DNA of 64,000 nucleotides from Valencia hispanica (lineage: Eukaryota; Chordata; Actinopteri; Cyprinodontiformes; Valenciidae): the NCBI GenBank assembly GCA_963556495.2, contig OY747702.1, positions 4,028,501 through 4,092,500 on the forward strand. The letters run 5' to 3'. A program made the position numbers and the translations under genes. How positions within the stretch are numbered: position 1 is the stretch's first letter; the number at the start of each line of letters is the position of its first letter. Shown here piece by piece: positions 54,542 through 64,000 of this stretch. The notes beneath the pieces were generated by a model that saw nothing but the letters and a program-made list of their open reading frames with translations, searched no databases and had not been told where the DNA came from.

Positions 54542-56140
54542 GGACCCCCCCCTCAAGGGCGGACACCAGACGCCCCCTAAGAGTCCAAAACAAAAAACAC
54601 CCCCAACCAGGGTGTGGCTTGGGGGCCGGCGACGAGCAACCAGAAGACGGCGGGGAGGCCGTCGGCGACGTGCTGACCCCAAGGCTGTGTCCCTCGGGAA
54701 CCTCTCGGGGGAGTCAAGAGCCCGAGGCGTGTCCTTCAGGACACCCTCGGCGGAGTCAAGAGCCCGAGGCGTGTCCCCCTGGACACCCTCGGCGGAGTCT
54801 GGAGCCCGAGGCGTGTCCCCCTGGACACCCTCGGCGGAGTCTGGAGCCCGAGGTGTGTCTCCCTGGACACCCTCGGCGGAGTCTGGAGCCCGAGGCGTGT
54901 CTCCCTGGACACCCTCGGCGGAGTCTGGAACCTGGGGCGTGTCTCCCTGGACACGCTCGGCGGAGTCTGGAACCCGAGGCGTGTCTCCCTGGACACGCTC
55001 GGCGGAGTCTGGAACCCGAGGCGTGTCTCCCTGGACACGCTCGGCGGAGTCTGGAACCCGAGGCGTGTCTCCCTGGACACGCTCGGCGGAGTCTGGGGCC
55101 CGAGGCGTGTCTCCCTGGACACGCTCGGCGGAGTCTGGGGCCCGAGGCGTGTCCTCCCAGACACCTCCGGCGGAAACCGGAACCCGAGGCGTGTCCTCCC
55201 AGACACCCCCGGCGGAAACAGGAACCCGAGGCGTGTCCTCCCAGACACCCCCGGCGGAAACAGGAACCCGAGGCGTGTCCCCCCGGACACCCCCGGCGGA
55301 AACAGGAACCCGAGGCGTGTCCTCAAAGACACCCTCGGGGGAGTCAGGAGTTAGAGGCGTGTCTTCCAGGACACCCCCTGCGGAGACAGGAACCAGGGGC
55401 GTGTCCTCTGCGACACCCCCAGCGGAGTCGGGAACCAGAGGCGTGTCTTCCGGGACACCCCCTGAAGAATCATCAGTGGGCTGGAACCCACTGGAGGAGT
55501 CAGCGGGTTGCTGCGGCTGGCACCCCCAGGGAACGACTGCTGGCTGGGGCCAAGCGAAAGCCGGCTGGGATGACAGTGGCTGCTGGGAAACTGGTGGACA
55601 CTCAGTAAAACAAAAATAGTCTGTTCTGTCCCCGTAAAAAAACTCAAAAAGTTCATCCTCCTTGACCTGAGGTGGACTAGATACTAGAGTGCTTGATGGT
55701 GGTGAGGTCTGTATGGTAGGAACGGACTTCTTTCTATTGCAGCGACGGTTACGGCGTGGCTTGGTGCCTGGGGAAGGTTCTGGAACCATGGGGGGAGATG
55801 AACTGTCACTTGGTGCATACTGGGAGTCAAACAAATAACGTGGGACGCAGATGGACGAGGGAACTGATGTAGAGGTCTGTGGGTCAGGAAGTTCTGCAAT
55901 TGCCTGATGACGATGGAATTCAGCATCCTCCAGCATCTCCTCCAGCCCTAGCTTCTTTAAATAGGGCTGCAGTCTCAAAAGTTGGCAAATACTGAGTTCT
56001 GCAACCCTTAGCCTGGTCTGTGGATCGGGCGACCCAGCCATGGTGTCATGAAAGACTTTTACTGTTACATGCAGTCTGTTCCAGTCATTCTCAGTGAGGT
56101 CAGCTGCTGGGTCCAGTAACTGGCTGGTCCGTTCTGTCAT
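54509..56140 (-). CDS. Gag-like protein with 14-residue tandem repeats
   Basis: 543 codons. The ATG at 56,140 lies inside the last bases of the 5' LTR, and the stop lies 33 bases inside the 3' LTR, so the frame fills the whole internal region. Residues 1-95 are a helical, uncharged-to-acidic domain (DPAADLTENDWNRL, RVAELSICQLLRLQPYLKKLG). A Ser/Pro-rich part with KPRRNRRCNRKKS (basic) follows. Residues about 225-475 are some 18 copies of a 14-residue unit of the type VPDSAERVQGDTPR. The end is Arg-rich (RRRRPPRRLLVARRR) then hydrophobic. It lacks a zinc knuckle of the CCHC type. A gag role is inferred from position; the protein family is not recognised. Confidence 0.6.
   Translation of the reverse strand: MTERTSQLLDPAADLTENDWNRLHVTVKVFHDTMAGSPDPQTRLRVAELSICQLLRLQPYLKKLGLEEMLEDAEFHRHQAIAELPDPQTSTSVPSSICVPRYLFDSQYAPSDSSSPPMVPEPSPGTKPRRNRRCNRKKSVPTIQTSPPSSTLVSSPPQVKEDELFEFFYGDRTDYFCFTECPPVSQQPLSSQPAFAWPQPAVVPWGCQPQQPADSSSGFQPTDDSSGGVPEDTPLVPDSAGGVAEDTPLVPVSAGGVLEDTPLTPDSPEGVFEDTPRVPVSAGGVRGDTPRVPVSAGGVWEDTPRVPVSAGGVWEDTPRVPVSAGGVWEDTPRAPDSAERVQGDTPRAPDSAERVQGDTPRVPDSAERVQGDTPRVPDSAERVQGDTPRVPDSAERVQGDTPQVPDSAEGVQGDTPRAPDSAEGVQGDTPRAPDSAEGVQGDTPRAPDSAEGVQGDTPRALDSAEGVLKDTPRALDSPERFPRDTALGSARRRRPPRRLLVARRRPPSHTLVGGVFCFGLLGGVWCPPLRGGSCHGSRVFVFC
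54690..55465 (-). repeat. 42-bp coding tandem repeat, about 18 copies
   Basis: The unit GGCGTGTC(T/C)CCCTGGACAC plus 22 bp recurs every 42 bp. Because 42 is a multiple of three, all frames stay open on both strands, which explains several long frames on the plus strand. Central copies are almost identical, a sign of recent expansion or conversion. Confidence 0.9.
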
Positions 56141-56446
56141 GTTTTGACGTTAAGGAGGACCCAAAATGCAGCAAGTATAAACAAAATGATTTAATGAAAA
56201 CAAGGACAAGGAACTTACATAACTCAGGAGGATCAAAAGGCAGCAAACGGGAAAAAAATAGGAACCAGACGGGCAACCAGGAAGGCAGGAACCAGAGAGG
56301 GAAGAATGGCAACGGACCAGCGAGTAGTGACTGAGAGAGGACCGAATTTATACTGAGGAGGAAATGAGGAAGTGACCGAGAAGACCAATGATCAATTAGT
56401 GGGAGCAGATGCAGGTGGGAGGGAGAGAGTAGGTGGAAGTAATCAA
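56135..56446 (-). repeat. 5' LTR (truncated)
   Basis: Matches 53,948-54,262 with about four differences, then similarity stops at AGTAATCAA and an ATAAA-type simple repeat begins. The outer half of the LTR is missing, so no target duplication can be checked. Confidence 0.8.
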
Positions 56447-56630
56447 ATAAATAAATAAAATAAAATGGTATTGAAGGTTTATAATAATAGAAATTTCAAT
56501 GGTATTCTTATTTTGTAATTTTTTTGAATAAACTTTAATTCAAAATATTCAGTATTGTATTTTTTTCCTTCAGTTTCAGATTTTATTTTTTTCAGATTCA
56601 GATCTTTCTAATAAAGGTCAAATTAAGGTC

Positions 56631-57495
56631 AAAGTTATTTACAGTTTCAGATTTTTCTTCCAGCTTCAGATCCTTTTTCTACACTTTCAGATTCATGGAA
56701 ATTTCCCATCCCCCCAAAGTAGCGTGCATTGTACCGGGCGAGTTGTATCTCACTGATAGATGGCGTGCAATGATGTCTTGTGCGAAAATCTTGTTCTGCA
56801 GAAATTTTCTGTTCCCCGTGTGTCGGGAGCGAACCCCCCAACATCGACAAAAAAGTTACAAGATAGTTGTGTATGATGTGATCAATGAAGAACCTAAAAC
56901 ACAAGATGATTGGTTAATATCTGTCCCATAGGGCATAGAAACAACACAAGCTGAATTATGCTGTTCCCCTTTAATGTTGCAAAAACAATTTTTTTCTTTT
57001 TAAAAGAAAAAAACGGCAATCAAAACAAACAACACAAAACTGTGCAATAATAAAAAAAAATATTTACTGGAAGCTTAATAAGGTAAGAACTTCGACATGA
57101 GTATCTGTCATCATGCTGTGAAGATGGTCTGATCCACCTCTCTGGCAGCAGTGTGCGCTTACAGCGTAATTGTACACAGTACTGACTGAAACAGCTTTAA
57201 TAACTGAGCTATAGTGGTTACGCTTGATGCATTCTCTACCAATCATGTAATAATACAGTCCAGGAGGTGTTTGATAGATTATGTTCATTCCCACGTTTTC
57301 TGAAGGCAACATGACAGAGGGAACGTCTTCAGCCACCTGCTTCTGCTGCCACTCATGATTCCACTCCGCTCTCTGTGTAGCCCCGCCCACCACGCCAAAT
57401 CAGGGCCAAAAGTTTGAAAATGAAAAACAGGAATCTGAAAGTGTAGAAAAAGTATTCTAAGCTGGAAGAAAAATGTGAAACTGTAAAGAACTTTT
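56631..57495. mobile_element. Foldback-type element with about 60-bp inverted repeats
   Basis: The left end (TTACAGTTTCAGATTTTTC, CCAGCTTCAGATCC, CTTTTTCTACACTTTCAGAT) is repeated in reverse complement at 57,431-57,487 with a few changes. The inner part holds two unrecognised frames, 56,695-56,931 (+) and 57,393-57,064 (-, contains AEWNHEWQQKQVAEDVPSVM). The right edge touches the A-tail of the L1 at 57,523. Superfamily unknown. Confidence 0.55.
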
Positions 57496-57522
57496 TTTAA
57501 TTTGTATTTTATTTTTTTATTA

Positions 57523-60333
57523 ACGTGTCCTGTTTGGCAGTGTGGAGCTCAGAATTGGTGTCTGAGTACCAAGTAGAAGCCCAACAGATTTACTTTCACA
57601 AGCGGAGCCGTACAGCTTTTGCTATAGTCCTCCACTTGATATATGTGTGAAAAATCTTTATTATGAATTGTTGGGGTTTTTATTTCCTGATGTTATGGAC
57701 ACGGTGACGAAAAATTAAGGAGAAGAAAGAAGGAAGAAGAAGAAGAGAGGTAGGAAACAAAAAGTCAAGAGAGAGGGTGAGTTGAAAATACAAGAGGGGA
57801 AGGGGAACAAAGAAAACACAGGAAGACATTGAAGTCTGCCTCCATACCCACAGGACGGCAGAGAGAGGGGGGAAAAACAAAACAAAACACGAAAAAGGAA
57901 CATCGACAAAACAAACTAAACATTGTGAACTAAAAATTACACAACCACATCACCCAAAAATAGATATGAAAATACAGCAACAATGTCACAGAAAAACTCA
58001 TGGCACCGATTAATCAAGCTCTAGTAATGATAACCTCAGCCCAAGAATATATCCTTAAACACCAGAGACCCCACATCTATGTGTGTGTGTTAGCATGCTG
58101 GTGCATATAAGGTTTCTCCATAAGAGTGTTCGATAGTTGGTGTGAGCAGGCATCAATCCGTCTCCCAGGAATCGATGCAGACATGAAGGAGATCGGAGGA
58201 AAGACGTCCAAAGGACCCCCAGAGCCCCAGGCAGACCCGGGCGGGGCCGACCGCATCCCCCAAGAGTGGATCAAAGGAGAACCCCAGGGGAACGTCCAGC
58301 GGCTACTATGCAGGGGCCCGGGGGGCAGCAGTGTCAATGGATCGGGAGAGCCGGGGCCCAGGGGCACCCCACCCCCCAGCAGGGACCCGACAAGGGACAG
58401 GCCGACGAGGGGCCCCCAACCGCCACGCACCGCCCTAGGCCAATCCCCACCGCCAACATCCCAGCGCCCCACCCCTACCCTATGTCGGGGCGCCTCACCG
58501 ATAGCCGCAGGGGACGGACAGCATCCCCAGGCCGGGCTCAGCCAGCATCTGGACACCAAGTTGTACCAGCTCCCTGGTCCTGATCCCGTGCAACGCAGAG
58601 CGCCGAGACCAGGCATCCAACGAGGGCCAGGGCCGGTCCAACCCGCCAATGAAACAACCACGCACGGTGCGCACAGAACAGGTGATCGAACGAGCAGAGA
58701 CGCCGGATCCACATCCCGCCGAGCCACAGAGCAAGCACCACTCAACAATCCCAAACCTGGCACCCCTAAAGGAGGTGCCCCAAGCAACCAAAGGAAGATA
58801 TCGGCCCAGCGCATCAGCCGATCGACACACCGGCCCCCCCAGGCCCGGCCAGGGAAGCTCCAGGTCCGAACCGGATTGACCACCAATGCACCGGCAGGCA
58901 GGGGCCCCCGTCACAGGCGGGGAATGACGGAGGGGAAATAGGCCCCCCATTAAGTGAAAGGCCTGAGGTGCGCCAGGCGAGGGGGCAGACCAAGATCCAA
59001 CCTGACAGGTAAACAAAGACATAGAGACACAGTCATACGTTCCCTCCCTCTTAAACACATACATTCTCACTGACTCACCAAGACACCCAAAAAAATGACG
59101 CTGTACCCTCACTCACACAGCCCATACACACTTTATGCTCCCAGGTCCAGGTACCGATGTCCCAGTAGAGCCACCAGCCCCCGGACCCGGGAGATGGACC
59201 CCCTACCTTCTAGGACAGAGACAAGCAGACCGCCAAGGGCCCCACAGTGGCAAAGCAGCCCGACAGCCCAGGACCCCGACCAGAACGCCTGTTCCTCCTA
59301 GGGACCCCAACCCCTGATGGCCCGTAGCGACCTCCCGCTCGAGTATGGTGTTGATGCGTGTTGTTATAATGTGCATTTAAAACAGAGGGGTGGGATGTGG
59401 GGAAGGCAACCACACATCCCCCAACCCCCATCCCAAGCCCTCAGTGTCTATATGTGGTTTAACAGTGGGCACCGGCACCAGAAGTGAAGCTGATTGAACC
59501 GCTCCCCCTCTGGATGCCGAAAAGTGTGCCCACCCCAAAGTCCCTACATATGTGTCGCGTGAGAATGTTATAAGTGGGAGTGTCTAAGTTGTATATTAAA
59601 ACTGGGACCCAGGACGCCACGGGATAGCGAGGAGGGAAGCACCTCCTCGCACCCCAGTGATGTGCCCATGCCCCAAGACCCTATATGAGTGGTAAAGTGA
59701 TGGAGCGGGTGGACAGAGGTGTTCGGGGATGGGGAGGGAAGGACTGGGAGACAAAATGTCTCCCCAAATGCCCAACCCCAGCGCCCCCCAAGACCAAGAC
59801 CCAGGAGCCAAGTCCATTGTGAAAAAGGACTGATCCGGCCCAGAAATGCCACCCAGCCGCCCCGACCAGCAGCCAGGCACCCCAACCAGCAAACAAGGCG
59901 AGACGCCATACAGGGACCGGCGATGACAATCGGCCCAGAGAAAAAGAGAGGCGGCTGCACATGCCGGCCACCGGCCGGCCCCGACCCCCACAGGCAACAG
60001 AGACCCCACGCCGGCCGACCCCCAGCCAGGACCACAGCTAGGGGGCGCGGCGCCCCAGAGCCCCGAATCCCCAGGACCACCCCAGACCCTACCCAGGCGC
60101 AGCACGGCCACCAGGCCAGTAACCCATGTCTGCCAGTGCAACCCCCCTAAGGCACCGCATGCAGCCATCAGGAGTTACCACCCAAAGCCCAACCCCAGGC
60201 CGGCCACGACGTCCAGCGCCCCATCCGCCCAGTGATCCCACCCCCGGGGGTCCCCCCCAGACGCCTCCAACCCCAAAACCCCCACATCAGCAACAGTATC
60301 CCAAACGACAAAACCAAGTGCCGCCCACCCCTA
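57523..60333 (-). mobile_element. L1 LINE 3' UTR, 2.8 kb, G-rich on the sense strand
   Basis: It follows the stop of the L1-type ORF2 (60,334) and runs to an A-rich tail at about 57,488-57,522. From 59,870 to the end it matches the insertion at 9,964-12,939, including TCCTGTTTGGCAGTGTGGAG near the 3' end. Long runs of G on the minus strand are suited to G-quadruplexes. It lacks the 575-bp segment of the other copy at about 59,770. Confidence 0.85.
58126..58941 (+). other. Antisense open frame within the L1 3' UTR
   Basis: 271 codons opening MFDSWCEQASIRLPG, antisense to the LINE; rich in Pro, Gly, Arg and Gln. The other UTR copy has the same start and a similar frame (12,317-11,811, then 12,112-11,381 after a shift). 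Shared reading may simply reflect homology and GC richness. Not recognised as a protein. Confidence 0.25.
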
Positions 60334-63300
60334 CTAGGTGATGGAGCCGATCAAAGGAGCCCAGAGAGATTGATCAGATATGGAGCCAGAGGCCGTCTCA
60401 AGACCAATATGGTCCAACAAGAGATTTCTATACTGATTAATATTAAGAGGTTTTTTATTTTTCCAGTTCAGGAGGATAGTTTTCTTAGCGATGCATAAGG
60501 CAATGTGAACCATTAGAACTGACTTTGTGTCCATGGTGACATCATTTAAATTTCCTAACAGGCAAACTGAGGGAGATGGTGGGATGTTACATTTCAGACA
60601 CTTTGATAAGTCCTCACATATCTGGCACCAAAATTTCTTAACAGGTGGACAGAACCAAAGTGCATGAATATAAGTATCGGGTATATTGCTTGTGCATTGT
60701 AAGCAGGTATTAGATGATGTAAAACCCATCCTAAACATTCGTTGACCTATATAGTGTACTCTATGAAGGATTTGGTTTGGATTAATTGCAAATGAGGATT
60801 TTTTGTTATTTTAAAGGTTCTTAAACATATCTGAGACCAGACGGTTTGGTCAAAGCTGGCTGATAAATCCACCTCCCATTTTGAAATAGGGATGGCTATT
60901 GATTCATCTAATGTAGATAAAGTTTTGTATATTTTAGACAGCAATGTGGGGGGGGGGGGGGTTGAGATTAAGAAAATCTAAAACTCTTGCTGGAATTTGT
61001 AATTCAGCTGTATTGAGCCTAAATTTACCTTTAATAATGGATTTAATTTGTTGATATTCTAAGAATTTGTTTTTATCAATTCCATATTGTGTAATTAATG
61101 TATTAAATGAGATAAAGTCTGTTCCTTCAAATATATGTTCCAGGTATTCAATTCCATTGCACCTCCAGACTGGAAAACTTATCATACATTTTTTTTGCAA
61201 GATGTCGGGGTTTATACCAGATGGGTGTACGTCTGCATGGGATTATTGTGGACTCTGTCATTTTTAGAAACTCCCACCATGCTGTACGAAAGGAGCTGAT
61301 ATTTATGCTTTTAAAGCATTCATATTGTTTTATATTTGAGCTAATGAATGGTAGGTCTGAAAGTTTTATCTTATTACATAGTGTCTGTTCTACGTCTATC
61401 CAGGACTCGTCTAGGTAGCTATGTTTTAACCATCTTGAGCCTTATTGGAGCCATATTGGAGCCTGTTGGCTAAGAAATAATGATGGAAGTTTGGTAGATC
61501 TAGACCTCCTTTTTCTTTGGTCCTCTGCAGTGTTTTTAAGCTGATACGTGGGGTTTATCTTTCCAAAGAAATTTAGAGATAGAGGAGTCCAGAGATCTAA
61601 ACCAGTCTAGTGATGGTTTACTTGGGATCATTGAGAATAAGTAGTTGATTCTGGGCAAAACCATCATTTTTATTGAAGCAACCCTTCCCATAAGTGATAT
61701 GGGTAGGGATTTCCATCTAGCAAGATCATCTTCCACTTTTTTTAAAGTGGGATGTAGTTTAGCTTTATTAAATCTGCCAGTCTTGGTGAGACATTGATAC
61801 CTAAATAGGTAATATTCCCTGACTGCAGTTATATATTAGTTGGATTCTGGACAGAACAATTGATTGGAAGAACTGTAGATTTTAACCAATTTATAGAATA
61901 ATCTGAAACATTTGAGTAAGAGTTTATCAACCCGATTACCTGAGAGAAAGAGGTTTGTGAATGCTGGAGAAAAAGTAATACATCATCTGCATAAAGACTG
62001 ATTTTATGTTCTATGTTATTGCATTTTATGCCTTTAATATTGTGAGTTTGCCTGATTGCTGCAGCTAGTGGTTCAATAAAAATAGCGAACAGGGAGGGAT
62101 AGGACATCCCTGCATGGTACCTCTCTGAAGATAAAACCTAGATGATGTTTGGTTATTAGTCCTGATACATGCTGTTGGTGAACTGTATAATATTTTCAAC
62201 CAGTTTATAAAATAATTTTCAAAGCCAAATTTATGTAAGGTTACAAATAAGTTTTCCAGTTAACTCTAGCAAATGCTTTTTCTGCATCTAAAGATAATAT
62301 ATTAGTTTTAATGTTTTTACAGTAAGAAAAATCTATTAAATCTATTAATCTACGTGAATTTGTGGATGAATGTCTCCCTTTAATAAAACCAGTTTGATCA
62401 AGATGTATTATAAGAGGGGTTACTTTCTCTATCCTTTTTTCGAGGGGGCTTTGCAGATTATTTTAAGATCAACATTAATAAGGGATATGGGACGATAGCT
62501 GGTGGGAAACAAAGGGTCTTTTCCTTGGTTTCCTGCAGCATTCTGTGGAATGTTGGTGCCAGAATATTCCAGAATTCTTTATAGAACTCTGCTGGAAAGC
62601 CATCTGGGCCTGGAGCCTTTTTATTGGGCATGCCTTGGAGGGCCTCTTGGAGTTCAGCCGCTGTTAGTGGTGAATCCAGGGCCATCGCTTGACTTTCAGA
62701 TAATTTAGGTAGTGTTATGTTATCCAAAAATTGCTCAATTTCATGATCTGATGGATTTATCTCTGGTGAGTATAAAGCTTTGTAAAATTCTTTAAATCTG
62801 TTGTTTCTTCTTCCAGGATCATACACTGTATTCCCGGTCTGATTTTTAGTAGCAGATATAGTTGTTTATTCTTTATTAATTTTAAGCTGGTTAGCCAAAA
62901 ATCTACCTGATTTATTACCCTGTTCAAAGTTTTCAATCCTAAGTCTTTGAATTAAGAACTGGGTCTGTTTATTCATAATTTGATTTAATTCTAGCCTTGC
63001 TTTACAGATTTTGCCTAGTCTCTCCTCATCTAGAGAAGCTTCTAATGAATTAATAGTTTCTTCTAATTCCTGAATACGTTTTGTTTTTCCATTTTCTTTT
63101 TATTTGATGAGAATTACATTATTTTACCTCTAATCACAGCTTTTCCTGCCTCCCAAAGAATGGATGGCGACGTACCAGGGAGGTCGTTATATTCCAAATA
63201 TGAGGCCCACTCTTTTTCAAAATATTTAATAAATTATTTATCCTTAAGTAAGGATATGTAAAATCTCCAATTTTTGCTTTGAGGTGTTTCTGTTTTATTT

Positions 63301-64000
63301 ACTAAAGTTAGAGAAACAGGAGCATGATCGCTAATAGCTATAGGGTGTATCTCAGTGTCTGAATTGTCAGTCAACAGTGAGCTGCTGACTAACAAATAAT
63401 CCAGTCGAGAATATGAATGGTGGACATTTGAGAAGAAAGTATATTTTTTGTCATTGGGGTGAAGAGATCGCCATGCATCGCAAAGTCCATAATCACTCAT
63501 GTACTGTTTGAGTATATCTATAGATTTCCAGCTGCGCTGAGTCCCTGATCTGCTGAGCCTGTCTATTTCTTCATTTAAACCAAAGTTGAGGTCGCCCCCT
63601 AAGAAGAAGTGAGCAATCCATGTGTTCAAGGAGCACCGAGAAGAAGGAATGAAAGAATGAGGGGTCATCAACATTTGGACGATATATACTGACAATACAT
63701 AACTTTTGATTATGTATAGATAGTTTTACTATAATAAATCTACCCTCTGGATCTGTAACTGTATCTATTACGGTAAAATTTACATTTTTATTTATTAATA
63801 TTGCTACTCCCCTTTGTCTAGAGTTATAGCATGCAGAAAACACATTAGGAAACTCAGGGGATTTAAGATCATCTGCAGCTGAGGTAGATTTATGGGTTTG
63901 TTGTAATAAGACGACATCTGCCTTCAATCTTTTAAGCTGGTTAAAAATCTTAACTCTTTTCTCTCTGGTGCCAGCTCCATGAACATTCCATGAGACAAAC
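60334..64000 (-). pseudogene. L1/Tx1-type LINE ORF2 (endonuclease, RT, C-terminal domain)
   Basis: Read on the minus strand from the window end. Endonuclease: SWNVHGAGTREKRVKIF (about 63,990), LKADVVLLQQTHKS, RGVAILINKNV, SIYRPN, RPQLWF, then SRLDYLLVS and ISDHAPVSLT (catalytic Asp/His) at 63,695-63,234. RT: PLTAAELQEALQGMPNKKAPGPDGFPAEFYK (in part, 62,600), a gap in shifting frames, ISLYADDVLLFL (catalytic Asp pair, about 62,000), LGRVA-like block at 61,700. C-terminal: HALWFCPPVKKFWCQI at 60,650. The order fits L1-type ORF2. Many stops and shifts; the 5' end lies outside the window. Confidence 0.85.

Larger units (their letters stand above)
53948..56446 (-). mobile_element. Small non-autonomous LTR retrotransposon with one repeat-rich ORF
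   Basis: Direct repeats of about 300 bp, nearly identical, lie at 53,948-54,249 and 56,135-56,446. Together with 54,250-54,541 the first forms a complete 594-bp LTR (TGTCATG...CATGACA on either strand). The second LTR is cut at 56,446. Between them is a single 543-codon frame. Just before the 3' LTR (minus strand) is the purine run GAGGGGGGGGTCC. No RT, protease or integrase exists, so it needs a helper. The LTRs differ at only about four positions over the shared part, suggesting a young insertion. Confidence 0.8.

Noticed and set aside
54612..55619. Plus-strand frames of about 330 codons over the 42-bp repeat
   Set aside because: The unit length is a multiple of three, so all frames stay open. 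The minus-strand frame has the better context between the LTRs.

Overview
The window looks like a piece of ray-finned fish (teleost) genome made almost entirely of mobile elements. I see no confident host gene and no rRNA or tRNA gene. The teleost reading rests on the mix of families: L2-type LINEs with an SGNH-esterase ORF1, L1/Tx1-type LINEs, Rex1-like LINE tails, hAT and TTAA-duplicating DNA transposons, small LTR elements, a tRNA-derived SINE, and a Polinton/adintovirus-type element. The species cannot be told from the sequence.

Layout. 1-743: 3' end of a non-autonomous LTR element. 1.97-5.6 kb: SINE, L2 fragments, a possible lone host-type first exon (4,210-4,277) and a TTAA MITE. 5.95-6.68 kb: solo LTR. 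7.8-13.0 kb: an L2 ORF1 copy split by a hAT element (8,201-8,918) and by the GC-rich 3' UTR of an L1 (9,964-12,939, 12-bp target duplication). 13.28-15.95 kb: a hAT element with a 175-bp tandem repeat and a second, nested hAT. 17.09-20.3 kb: a TTAA-flanked, Kolobok-like transposon with two convergent spliced genes, one of them a clean six-exon model. 21.9-25.6 kb: an L2 LINE on the minus strand. 25.9-26.6 kb: two adjoining minisatellites that together hold about fifteen CTCF-core-like motifs in one orientation.

27.1-35.8 kb is the most notable region: a rearranged Polinton (Maverick/adintovirus). It has a TATA promoter with a spliced leader, a protein-primed type DNA polymerase B, an A32/FtsK-type packaging ATPase, an adenovirus pX-like core protein, an unassigned small protein, and the C-terminal third of an adenain-type cysteine protease. 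Near-identical pieces lie in inverted orientation, with a retroviral LTR/primer-binding-site fragment between them. Integrase and both capsid genes are absent.

35.8-40.1 kb: unexplained AT-rich DNA. 40.1-44.9 kb: a nearly full-length L2 LINE (minus). 45.64-46.98 kb: a 1.34-kb solo LTR whose 3' end matches the fragment inside the Polinton. 47-53.8 kb: LINE relics, including the 5' half of an L1. 53.95-56.45 kb: a second small LTR element carrying one repeat-rich ORF. 56.6-57.5 kb: foldback element. 57.5-64 kb: an L1 on the minus strand with a decayed ORF2 and a 2.8-kb G-rich 3' UTR, the same UTR family as at 9.96-12.94 kb.

In mechanism, the LINE reverse transcriptases could mobilise the SINE and truncated copies. 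The two small LTR elements lack pol and must rely on another element. The DNA elements here are non-autonomous or internally deleted. All assignments come from reading translations and terminal repeats by eye; no database search was possible.
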